NCBI GenBank assembly: GCA_937901185.1
Contig: CALCHR010000005.1
Span: forward strand, 1 to 8,386
DNA length: 8,386 nt
Source: an uncultured Bacteroidales bacterium
Lineage (GTDB): Bacteria > Bacteroidota > Bacteroidia > Bacteroidales > Bacteroidaceae
Direction of reading: 5' to 3'
In this document: positions 6,001 to 8,386 of the stretch, piece by piece
How the letters are laid out: each line of letters opens with the position of its first letter
Numbering within the stretch: the first letter of the stretch is position 1
Made by a program: the position numbers and the translations under genes
Notes under the pieces: generated by a model
Seen by the model: only the letters and a program-made list of their open reading frames with translations
Database searches by the model: none
Told to the model about the DNA's origin: nothing

Positions 6001-8080
6001 CGCTTGCGCTCTTCACAGAAAGAGACGATGCAGAAGCTACGTTCTTGGTCCAGTTCAAGAAGCGATAGCCGGTTTCGGGTTCTGCGCTCAAGGTGATTTC
6101 GCTTCCCAAAGGCAAGCTCTGCGTGCCGGTTGAGCCGTTCAATGTAACTGTGCCGCCGCTAACGTTTGAACTTACTGCGGCTACGGATACATTCAGGTCG
6201 GTATCGAGAGATACATAGTTAATATATAAATCGGTGGCTTCTGTAGCTACAAATTCGTAGGTAGTCTTGTTGCTAACTATAACACCGCCATTGGTATAGT
6301 TTTTACCCTTGGTCCAGTAAGCAAATTTAGTATCTGAGCCGGCAGGTTCAGTACGCACCACTGCGATGCTACCTTTCTCCACATTCATTGAATTGGCGGT
6401 GCCGGTAGCTCCCACATATCTGTATCCCCCGCTACCTAAGGCACGCACTCTTACCGTTGCCACGGCTTCAAAGTTAGCAGTATAGGTGCAGTAGCTTTGT
6501 GCGGTGGTGCTAAAGGTAGCTTCTGTGCTGACCACTTCGCCGTCTTTGGTCCAGTTTACAAAGTAGTAGCCGGACTGGGGCGTAGCTACGAGGGTGATTT
6601 TCTCTCCTACGGCGATGGTCACGGCGTCTGTGCCGTTGATGGTGGCTGTACCGCCGGTGGAGGCAGCTACTGCGATTTCCACATCGGCTGTGGCTGCGGC
6701 TTCGCCAAAGTGGGCGGTGTAGGTGTCAGCACCTGTGATGGTCACGGTGGTAGTGGCGCTGCGTGAAACGAGCTCTTCGCCCTTGGTCCACTTCACAAAG
6801 ACGTAGTCTGTGCTATTGGGCGTAGCCACGAGCGTGGCTTTCTGTCCTTCTTCCACTTCGGCTACGCTGCTGCCGTTGATAGTGGCCGTACCCATCAAGT
6901 ATGAGCTGGGCTCTACTGATACTACATGCGTGGGGCGATTGGGCTTCAGCATGAAGTAAGCCTTGTGGCTGTTCGAGTAGTTGCTGCTGGCATCGGGGGT
7001 CATATTGTCGAGGGTGAACCAGCCGTTGCCGGAGCCGCTCCAGCCCCAGTTGAAGTGGTAGTAGTCGGCATCGGTATATCCGTCGCAAATAAAGACGTGG
7101 CGACCGCCACCCGTGGTGGTGGAAGAATAAGGAATGGGGCAGCCGGCATCAAGGCTTTCCTTGATATACTGCTTCCACGTTGTGTCGTCAGCCACAATGT
7201 CGCGGCCTGTTACATAGGCTTCGGCGGCGCCGGTGTTGCGGGGCGTTTCGCTCTTGTACTTAAAATAATTTACCAACGTGGTGGCCGATTCGTTACCTCC
7301 GGTTTCAGAGGTACCGTATGCCACACCGTTTGCATAGCCAAAGTCGCGCATCAAGGTGGCTACGGCTGCGGCCTGTGCTTCAGAGTAGGTGCCTGAGTAG
7401 TTGGAAATCATGTTGTCCCAATCGTACTCGTAGCCTATCTGGTGAGCTTCACCGGTACCGGGGTGGTAAACAGTGCGGTTTTCAGCACATACGGGCCATT
7501 TGTGGTGGAACATCAGGATAGAATAGGCTGTGGGCACACATCCTGTAGCTGCCGACGCTCCGGTTGAGGTGAAGCAGAGATTGTTGAACGGAGCACGCTG
7601 TCCCCAAGGGGCTGTGTTGAGGTTGACCACCACATTTCCTACGGGGGTGGCAGCCTTTACGGAAACCGAGGCGGCTCCGCTGCGCACGGCCTTCACTTGG
7701 GCGTCGGTGGCAGCCAGCATGTCGGCCAGTCCGTCGGGCATCTCGCTCGCCTTGGGCAGGTTGCTGTCGAACGAGTAGCCCAGGATGCGGGCGTTCTCGC
7801 CGTCGCCGGCCACGATGACAAAGCCCTGGCCCAACGTCTCCTCGAAGGCGTAGAACGTGGGGGCTTCGTTGGAGGCGGCCACGATGTCGCGGCTGTCCCA
7901 ACTACACTTTAAGGACGGGGCTGCATTGCTGCGCACGGAGCGTGCACCAAGATGCGAGCGCTGCCCTTTCTTGAAAAAATTCTCGGCAACAGATTGTGCC
8001 TTTTCCTTGGTCAGCGTCTGAGCCGACACGCCTCCGAACAGGAGCGATGCAAGGAACAGAAGAATAGCAGTTTTTCTCAT
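1..8080 (-). CDS. Giant secreted dual protease: C10 (streptopain-like) cysteine peptidase fused to an M12B/reprolysin-like metzincin, with many binding modules (3' end missing)
   Basis: Open frame of 2693 codons from ATG 8080 to the window edge with no stop; base 1 belongs to the next codon. The start is supported by an ideal Sec signal peptide (MRKTAILLFLASLLFGGVSA, cleavage before Gln21) and a Bacteroidetes-type promoter about 40 bases upstream. Two catalytic domains are seen: a C10 papain-fold protease with SpeB-type prodomain (Cys181 in ATGCVPTA, His328 in GRHVFICDG, NWGW 344-347), and a metzincin zinc protease (HELGHLFGSQH 876-886, Met903 in SIMGY). Between them lie four InlB-type repeats; after them come discoidin-like, helical and trefoil-like modules. 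Known C10 members (SpeB, interpain A, periodontain) are extracellular proteases of a few hundred residues, so this product is several times larger. There is no lipobox, so export by signal peptidase I is expected; surface anchoring or type IX sorting would be decided by the missing C terminus. Substrate unknown. Dual protease activity is inferred from intact motifs. Confidence 0.93.
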   Translation of the reverse strand, partial: MRKTAILLFLASLLFGGVSAQTLTKEKAQSVAENFFKKGQRSHLGARSVRSNAAPSLKCSWDSRDIVAASNEAPTFYAFEETLGQGFVIVAGDGENARILGYSFDSNLPKASEMPDGLADMLAATDAQVKAVRSGAASVSVKAATPVGNVVVNLNTAPWGQRAPFNNLCFTSTGASAATGCVPTAYSILMFHHKWPVCAENRTVYHPGTGEAHQIGYEYDWDNMISNYSGTYSEAQAAAVATLMRDFGYANGVAYGTSETGGNESATTLVNYFKYKSETPRNTGAAEAYVTGRDIVADDTTWKQYIKESLDAGCPIPYSSTTTGGGRHVFICDGYTDADYYHFNWGWSGSGNGWFTLDNMTPDASSNYSNSHKAYFMLKPNRPTHVVSVEPSSYLMGTATINGSSVAEVEEGQKATLVATPNSTDYVFVKWTKGEELVSRSATTTVTITGADTYTAHFGEAAATADVEIAVAASTGGTATINGTDAVTIAVGEKITLVATPQSGYYFVNWTKDGEVVSTEATFSTTAQSYCTYTANFEAVATVRVRALGSGGYRYVGATGTANSMNVEKGSIAVVRTEPAGSDTKFAYWTKGKNYTNGGVIVSNKTTYEFVATEATDLYINYVSLDTDLNVSVAAVSSNVSGGTVTLNGSTGTQSLPLGSEITLSAEPETGYRFLNWTKNVASASSLSVKSASGEVVSTEPTFTTVIREGVTYTANFERLAVDPVTPPVVTLPEVTGDFIKGDGVLRFYRLALPITLSSFQNDFGSNATQVYAFWQEAETFLNKVYIPLGICFEVVEDARLIASSRNDIDNNPINAAAYGTELTNGLIGEGSYDVGLWISLPADGDNSGVSALSGAYSKVAKGSGYAKADVTVVGHELGHLFGSQHVHDGGVATEPGFGSSIMGYGDQLPFFSVASLRAIRSEMVSKNHSFYADAARTQLVGSDGGNNYVYGVVPGTSSAPMITETGMKTSYRIPKGACFAMPIPATDANGDRLTYAFQQYEDGAVFHAYAPQESNVVDFRPSYILWADDENYFTAKDGTDIPSMPAGTYNFAAVVNDLPAASNMTLAAMQSNPFYSNYDAFQTQVTIVDGEPFTVSLSDNKASYAAGEKVTVSWGVNSNYFGTQRVNIRMSDDYGKTFKYTLAENVDVWARSCQVTMPDLNLTTVREQFGNYKTNVRPGIIRVEVVGDIAYWLSLTDPASLGANGGFLVTGGSGEGEGEGEQTEDITTEKADLSTLLAEMKAYIATFATVEKYVMGGYTDYQVTFTADHGAVTADMVAEAYRAMDAAEATLETATTKAELNTSIAALQTKLTDLQTNKALPGEGEGGEGEGGEGEDLTADKAALQALIADAEALIANCGQVVDKPATEEKIDLQVDEPTGAFYLFTNADHNAYCSTNKKDGGGLTHLVDGITNSSENFFHSQWESALDVNKVSELHFLQVDLGAGNEMEEFKFNYVTRNSSNGSPYPTNIVVYGSEDGANFDTELANLSTGLPSGQGGAAYESAAIKCGSQYKSLRFTVAKSAEGGGAHPLFDNVYCFAMSEFGLTAVNPGGYEATVNPGTEVTSELLLATYEEVIEARAALLSATTVAELTAAKEALDARYNELLEASKNSTTPPAVDDLAAAKEALQTLIEQTNSLLETSATVTTSEKEQATKLALQTTNDQADAHLYCNAPHSDKNSTDYSPASEGYWLLDGDNTTFLHTNWDNNINSADGLDHYIRVYSAEALDKFTFTYTTRWNENGEPWVGNPTVIEVEGCNTPNGTYESIATLSDKGTNPLPTQYYKPYAQVYTSDLLTASAPYKYIRFRVTATEQNKTAYGHKWFYISEFAFSKVETVKVYEAVLHGSNGVTEAIAIDTYKAVEEATAALSATTADELTAAKAALQAQYEALLAASDSNVDKAALRTIIDQTQALVDACYDVKGDNKVFKYGGSLYITEADAEEAAAAIETAEATYNSGTLTQTQCDAEVTRMQGVYDKLAYAVSHANLPVRVTTDLAKPYIYTIGINRSATSLLEWDANTSMVDVAGKYEFGNEAQAWCFFDATDGCVYIAPYQEFSSSSYRVLSSNDLSEGDSKVKDVVKGTDGFTQEWTIVYNADKNMYNIYCLNDKGDKFYFSNHGGDGKKMGFYNNVNDAGSLFRFSALDAKTLSYSDAYNKLYNFVENNVKVHGTVVGDDSRVGFYTEAMANAYNNAYNAANSALKDEADDATCEASYDALFAANSALHINMPMDGKVYRFRSAANHDYCNGAFVYADVNDNKLRWKKSDATAEAATLWSFTAVGTSGYTLQNLHTGTYMQNFVSNNPSPLTESNSATASIVSLSGNGQVGIKINGTMMHAQKDYNAVVHWNTEASGASAWLVEEVDLSEVQFPVSISKYGYAGLYLNYPVNISDGVEAYVVKKATGEDGVAVLDKIESGIIPANTGVILKSQEAHDAQEAKEYVLTHAASNGVEPEVSLLEGANYKQYVKAEADTDYYLFGAKNSVVGLYKAYEEYNIGGTTGFTEITEPGGTLNGVYPIAGNTYYLCNKQTSGEDVVFSVANGAIAFNKEKKIDDSYRWLCSKNDDGTYVFKNVATNQYFAWRGLSNNAYNWSLYDTVQDNFGDGLQTGCVSMKNGKYLVVKNGIDWDESTKDGYYRTQFSSSFYFEKYEAKSTSKTNDGGYFQCSANKIYLPYSAVDNASKFTFRFDGGTTTDLE
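2..997 (-). other. C-terminal beta module, split by a third trefoil-like domain (residues 2362-2693, incomplete)
   Basis: The first part (2362-2492) reads VQFPVSISKYGYAGLYLNYP, 'GVEAYVVKKATG...IESGIIPANTGVILKSQ' and 'DTDYYLFGAKNSVVGLYKA'. In many Prevotella/Bacteroides secreted proteins such a segment runs straight into 'ANKAYLP...FxFRFDDGTTTGI'. That second half is present (SANKIYLPYSAVDNASKFTF, then RFDGGTTTDLE, 2663-2693) but only after about 150 residues of a trefoil-like domain (2497-2648, with 'YRWLCSKNDDGTYVFKNVAT' and 'NQYFAWRG'). The frame is open at the window edge; the remaining part is expected to be short. Confidence 0.55.
1007..1399 (-). other. Trefoil-like beta domain 2 (residues 2228-2358)
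   Basis: The region begins 'KVYRFRSAANHDYCNGAFVY' and continues with LWSFTAVGTSGYTLQNLHTG, YMQNFVSNNPSPL and ASAWLVEEVDL. The 'LWSF...GYTLQNLHTGTYM' and 'SAWLVEEV' segments match the style of lectin-like trefoil domains in secreted Bacteroidales proteins ('W-x-F/V ... G-x-Y-x-L-x-N ... G-x-Y/F-(L/M)'). A carbohydrate- or peptide-binding role is inferred. Confidence 0.5.
1403..2107 (-). other. Trefoil-like beta domain 1 followed by helical bundle E (residues 1992-2226)
   Basis: Residues 1992-2145 hold repeated 'aromatic-x-I/F ... W-x-(I/F)-x-x-x' strands such as AQAWCFFDATDGCVYIAPY, 'QEWTIVYNADKNMYNIYCLN' and GSLFRFSAL, a pattern like ricin-type beta-trefoils used for sugar binding. Residues 2148-2226 are again helical (LSYSDAYNKLYNFVENN, then 'FYTEAMANAYNNAYNAANSA' and 'TCEASYDALFAANSAL'). 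I do not see a decisive QxW motif set, so the trefoil call rests on the strand pattern and length. Confidence 0.45.
2117..2386 (-). other. FIVAR-like helical bundle D (residues 1899-1988)
   Basis: Helix 1 is DKAALRTIIDQTQALVDACY; a short insert (KGDNKVFKYGGSLY) follows in place of a full discoidin domain; then 'TEADAEEAAAAIETAEATYN' and 'TQTQCDAEVTRMQGVYDKLA'. It serves as the uninterrupted form of the unit seen twice upstream and leads into the first trefoil-like domain. Confidence 0.55.
2387..3229 (-). other. Discoidin (F5/8 type C)-like unit 2 framed by FIVAR-like helices (residues 1618-1898)
   Basis: This has the same layout as unit 1: helix DDLAAAKEALQTLIEQTNSL, then a discoidin-like domain (about 1664-1833) with 'YWLLDGDNTTFLHTNWDNN', 'HYIRVYS', 'KYIRFRVTAT' and 'WFYISEFAFSKV', then 'AIDTYKAVEEATAALSATTA' and 'DELTAAKAALQAQYEALLAA'. 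The third helix is nearly the same as in unit 1 (LSATTxxELTAAKxAL), which points to duplication of the whole composite unit. The DNA here is AT-richer than the 5' part of the gene. Confidence 0.65.
3242..4072 (-). other. Discoidin (F5/8 type C)-like unit 1 framed by FIVAR-like helices (residues 1337-1613)
   Basis: Helix 1 (DLTADKAALQALIADAEALI, 1337-1356) is followed by a beta-rich domain of about 170 residues: 'GGGLTHLVDGITNSSENFFHSQW' region (1402-1424), 'LHFLQVDLGAG' and 'KSLRFTVAKS...FAMSEFGL'. The L-(V/I)-D-G, F-x-x-x-W, Q-V-D-L-G and (Y/K)-x-(I/L)-R-F-x-V landmarks and the closing SEF are those of discoidin-like domains. Then come 'ELLLATYEEVIEARAALLSA' and 'VAELTAAKEALDARYNELLEAS', which look like helices 2 and 3 of the same bundle. 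Probable role: binding glycans or surfaces. Confidence 0.65.
4073..4114 (-). repeat. Gly-Glu linker 2, GEGEGGEGEGGEGE, residues 1323-1336
   Basis: A second acidic, flexible linker follows helical bundle A and precedes the first discoidin-containing unit. It is coded by GGTGAA/GGCGAA-type repeats with a 15-base higher-order period (GEGEG). Together with linker 1 it brackets residues 1226-1318 as an independently hinged bundle. Confidence 0.9.
4127..4405 (-). other. FIVAR-like helical bundle A (residues 1226-1318)
   Basis: Helix 1 is TEKADLSTLLAEMKAYIATF, then a short polar insert, then 'MVAEAYRAMDAAEATLETAT' and 'TKAELNTSIAALQTKLTDLQ'. The pattern of Ala/Leu heptads with a T-x-x-x-L-x-x-A-x-x-x-L third helix resembles FIVAR-type three-helix bundles found between domains in cell-surface and glycan-acting proteins. 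The family assignment is by pattern only. Confidence 0.6.
4415..4438 (-). repeat. Gly-Glu linker 1, (GE)4, residues 1215-1222
   Basis: Four successive Gly-Glu pairs are encoded by a near-perfect 6-base tandem repeat (GGCGAA/GGTGAA on the coding strand). The linker separates the metalloprotease module from the first helical bundle. Because the unit is 6 bases, gain or loss of copies keeps the frame. Confidence 0.9.
4445..5263 (-). other. Post-catalytic beta region of the reprolysin-like module (residues 940-1212)
   Basis: Bacterial reprolysin-like proteases are often followed by a region starting 'IP...F...A-x-DA-(D/N)-GD-x-LTY' and ending in an Ig-like domain with 'V-x-I-x-x-S-x-D-G-x-(T/S)-F'. 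Both are present: IPKGACFAMPIPATDANGDR then LTYAFQQYE (974-1002), and VTVSWGVNSNYFGTQRVNIR followed by DDYGKTFKYTLAENV (1111-1148), closing with 'IIRVEVVGDIAYWLSL'. Thus the whole metalloprotease module, not just its catalytic core, is joined to the C10 enzyme. The function of these beta domains is not established; substrate binding or folding support is inferred. Confidence 0.72.
5297..5878 (-). other. Metzincin zinc metalloprotease domain, M12B/reprolysin-like (residues 735-928)
   Basis: Residues 746-771 (VLRFYRLALPITLSSF onward) match the opening of bacterial reprolysin-like enzymes. The zinc site is HELGHLFGSQH at 876-886: His876, Glu877 (general base), His880, Gly883 and the third ligand His886, i.e. 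HExxHxxGxxH. Downstream, 'TEPGFGSSIMGYG' (894-906) gives the Met-turn at Met903, followed by 'FFSVASLRAIRSEM', the helix that usually follows. 'GEGSYDVGLWISL' and 'GAYSKVAKGSGYAKADV' correspond to the segments that precede the zinc helix in this family. All ligands are intact. There is no separate signal peptide or start near the domain, so it is made only as part of the large polypeptide. Confidence 0.9.
5930..6910 (-). repeat. Four divergent InlB B-type beta repeats (residues 391-717)
   Basis: Four in-frame copies of a 60-90 residue module sit between the two proteases, each with a G-T-[AV]-T-[IL]-N-G-like opening (397, 477, about 557, 643), a W-T-K core (431, 510, 589, 677) and a Y-T-A-[NH]-F-type close (454, 533, 713; LYINY at 618 in copy 3). 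This is the divergent InlB B-repeat/'Flg_new_2' pattern common in secreted Bacteroidetes and Firmicutes proteins. Copies 2 and 4 are closest: both contain GEVVSTE[AP]TF[ST]T and share an identical 18-base stretch at DNA level (6525-6542 and 5985-6002). Copy 3 is the most diverged. Probable role: spacer or adhesive stalk. Confidence 0.85.
6941..7630 (-). other. C10 (streptopain/interpain) cysteine peptidase domain (residues 151-380)
   Basis: The domain opens with 'VVNLNTAPWGQRAPFNNLCF', the W-x-Q-x-x-P-[FY]-N entry of C10 enzymes. Catalytic Cys181 lies in ATGCVPTAYSILMFHHKWP, catalytic His328 in GGGRHVFICDGY, and the YYHFNWGWSGSGNGWFTLD stretch (340-358) carries the conserved Asn-Trp and Trp of the active-site wall. 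The end is marked by 'KAYFMLKP'. All catalytic residues are present, so activity is expected once the prodomain is removed. Small departures from the usual family motif follow the nucleophile: Pro183 and Tyr186-Ser187 stand where Ala and Ala-Gln are common. Confidence 0.93.
7631..8020 (-). other. SpeB-type inhibitory prodomain (residues 21-150)
   Basis: Residues 21-150 have the usual prodomain layout of C10 peptidases: an early helix (LTKEKAQSVAENFFKK), then the pair 'FYAFEETLGQGFVIVAGDG' (76-94) and 'ILGYSFDSNLPKASEMPDGL' (98-117), which match the F-x-x-x-GFVIVSGDD / ILGYS...MP pattern of the streptopain family. In characterised relatives this segment keeps the protease inactive until it is cut off; the same role is inferred here. 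The exact cleavage point cannot be read from sequence. The DNA is notably GC-rich compared with the middle of the gene. Confidence 0.85.
8021..8080 (-). other. Sec signal peptide (residues 1-20)
   Basis: Residues 1-20 show a basic start (Met-Arg-Lys), a hydrophobic core (AILLFLASLLF) and a VSA|Q cleavage site fitting the A-x-A type rule for signal peptidase I. No cysteine follows the core, so this is not a lipoprotein signal. It fixes ATG 8080 as the start and places the protein outside the cytoplasm. Confidence 0.93.
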
Positions 8081-8121
8081 TATGTAAAATATATTATTTG
8101 ATTCCACCGGGAATAATCTTG

Positions 8122-8152
8122 CAAATTTAACATAAAATTACATAGCAATAAA
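8122..8152 (-). promoter_or_regulatory. Bacteroidetes-type promoter for the protease gene
   Basis: On the minus strand TAAATTTG (8129-8122) matches the TAnnTTTG -7 element recognised by the Bacteroidetes primary sigma factor. TTTA (8152-8149) lies 19 bases upstream and matches three of four bases of the TTTG -33 element. The surrounding stretch is strongly AT-rich (16 G+C in 8101-8160). The implied 5' leader is about 30-35 bases, AT-rich and without a Shine-Dalgarno sequence, as usual in this phylum. Confidence 0.65.
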
Positions 8153-8194
8153 GAAAATTCTGATTTTTAACGCGATAAGTGTATTTTTTTGGCA

Positions 8195-8303
8195 TATAGG
8201 CCTCGGGGTTTGCTCCGCGGGAGAAGAAAAAGCGGAGCGCACCACGGCCGAAGCCAGGGGCTGAAAAAGACGGGCTCCTCCCTCCTCTCCCTAAAAGGGG
8301 AGG
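8195..8303. other. GC-rich intergenic island with hairpins
   Basis: This ~110-base stretch is GC-rich (37 of 60 bases in 8221-8280) inside otherwise AT-rich intergenic DNA. It contains a 7-bp inverted repeat GCTCCGC/GCGGAGC (8212-8218 and 8232-8238, 13-base loop) and a second hairpin of eight pairs with one bulged T (8284-8292 with 8296-8303, loop AAA). Neither hairpin is followed by a T run on either strand. No open frame of note is present. It may be a dispersed intergenic repeat or a structured RNA; I cannot decide. Confidence 0.5.
8284..8303. repeat. Inverted repeat (eight-pair stem, one bulge, AAA loop)
   Basis: CCTCtCCCT pairs with AGGGGAGG around an AAA loop, with a single unpaired T on the left arm. 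Stems of the CCCC-TTTTA-GGGG style recur between genes in many Bacteroidetes genomes, so a dispersed repeat is plausible. No T tract follows, so it is not called a terminator. Confidence 0.55.
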
Positions 8304-8329
8304 TATATGAAATTACAGAGCTGCGCACC

Positions 8330-8385
8330 GGGTTTTTCTTAGTAGCTTTCTAGGAAAACTTAGTAAACTACAAATTTTTCCTAGT
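8330..8385. repeat. AT-rich array with a 21-bp recurring unit and a 9-bp inverted repeat
   Basis: Read on the minus strand from 8385, the word ACTA[AG]G followed by a run of four or five A or T occurs three times at exact 21-base steps (starting at 8385, 8364 and 8343). Overlaid on this is a perfect inverted repeat CTAGGAAAA/TTTTCCTAG (8350-8358 and 8376-8384, 17-base loop). The array continues to, and perhaps beyond, the right edge. Function unknown. Confidence 0.6.
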
Positions 8386-8386
8386 A

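Noticed and set aside
5297..7000. Two adjacent protease genes mistaken for one
   Set aside because: Every codon from 8080 to 2 was checked in frame; there is no stop, frameshift, start with signal peptide or intergenic gap between the two protease domains.
7482..7901. Minus-strand open frame of 139 codons
   Set aside because: It overlaps the C10 prodomain and nucleophile region in another frame; the real frame carries the conserved family motifs.
8284..8303. Rho-independent terminator
   Set aside because: The stem is good but no T run follows on either strand.
8307..8342. Plus-strand 11-codon mini-ORF (ATG to TAG) preceded by an AGGGGAGG sequence
   Set aside because: The purine stretch is one arm of a hairpin, Bacteroidetes rarely use Shine-Dalgarno signals, and nothing supports translation of so short a frame.
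1..8386. Mobile element, CRISPR array, tRNA or rRNA
   Set aside because: No transposase or integrase frame, no spaced identical repeats with unique spacers, and no RNA gene signature is visible on either strand.

Overview
The window is almost entirely one very large gene on the minus strand. Reading down from an ATG at 8080-8078, the frame stays open without a stop or frameshift to the left edge: 2693 codons, with the 3' end outside the window. I checked the frame line by line across the whole span. The remaining ~300 bases at the right (8081-8386) hold its promoter region and a repeat-rich intergenic stretch with no gene.

The source is most likely a member of Bacteroidales, probably Prevotellaceae or a close relative. 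The reasons are a TAnnTTTG-type -7 element ahead of the gene, no Shine-Dalgarno sequence before the start, a C10 (streptopain/interpain) protease with its prodomain, and appended modules typical of secreted proteins of this group (divergent InlB-type repeats, discoidin-like domains, FIVAR-like helices, trefoil-like domains, and a C-terminal module with an 'ANKxYLP...FxFRFDGGTTT' signature). Genus is inference.

Domain order of the product (residues): signal peptide 1-20; SpeB-type prodomain 21-150; C10 cysteine peptidase 151-380 (Cys181, His328, NWGW at 344-347); four InlB-type beta repeats 391-717; a metzincin (M12B/reprolysin-like) zinc protease 735-928 (HExxHxxGxxH at 876-886, Met-turn Met903); its usual post-catalytic beta region 940-1212; a Gly-Glu linker; FIVAR-like helical bundles, two of which appear to carry an inserted discoidin-like domain (1226-1988); trefoil-like domain, helical bundle, trefoil-like domain (1992-2358); and a C-terminal beta module (2362-2693+) that seems to be split by a third trefoil-like domain.

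The main point of interest is that a complete cysteine protease and a complete zinc metalloprotease, of unrelated families, lie in one continuous exported polypeptide followed by a long series of probable carbohydrate- or protein-binding domains. A reasonable inference is a secreted or surface-anchored dual protease for breaking down host, dietary or microbial proteins. No partner genes are visible, so nothing can be said about an operon. The intergenic stretch upstream holds a GC-rich island with hairpins and an AT-rich array in which a 21-bp unit recurs.
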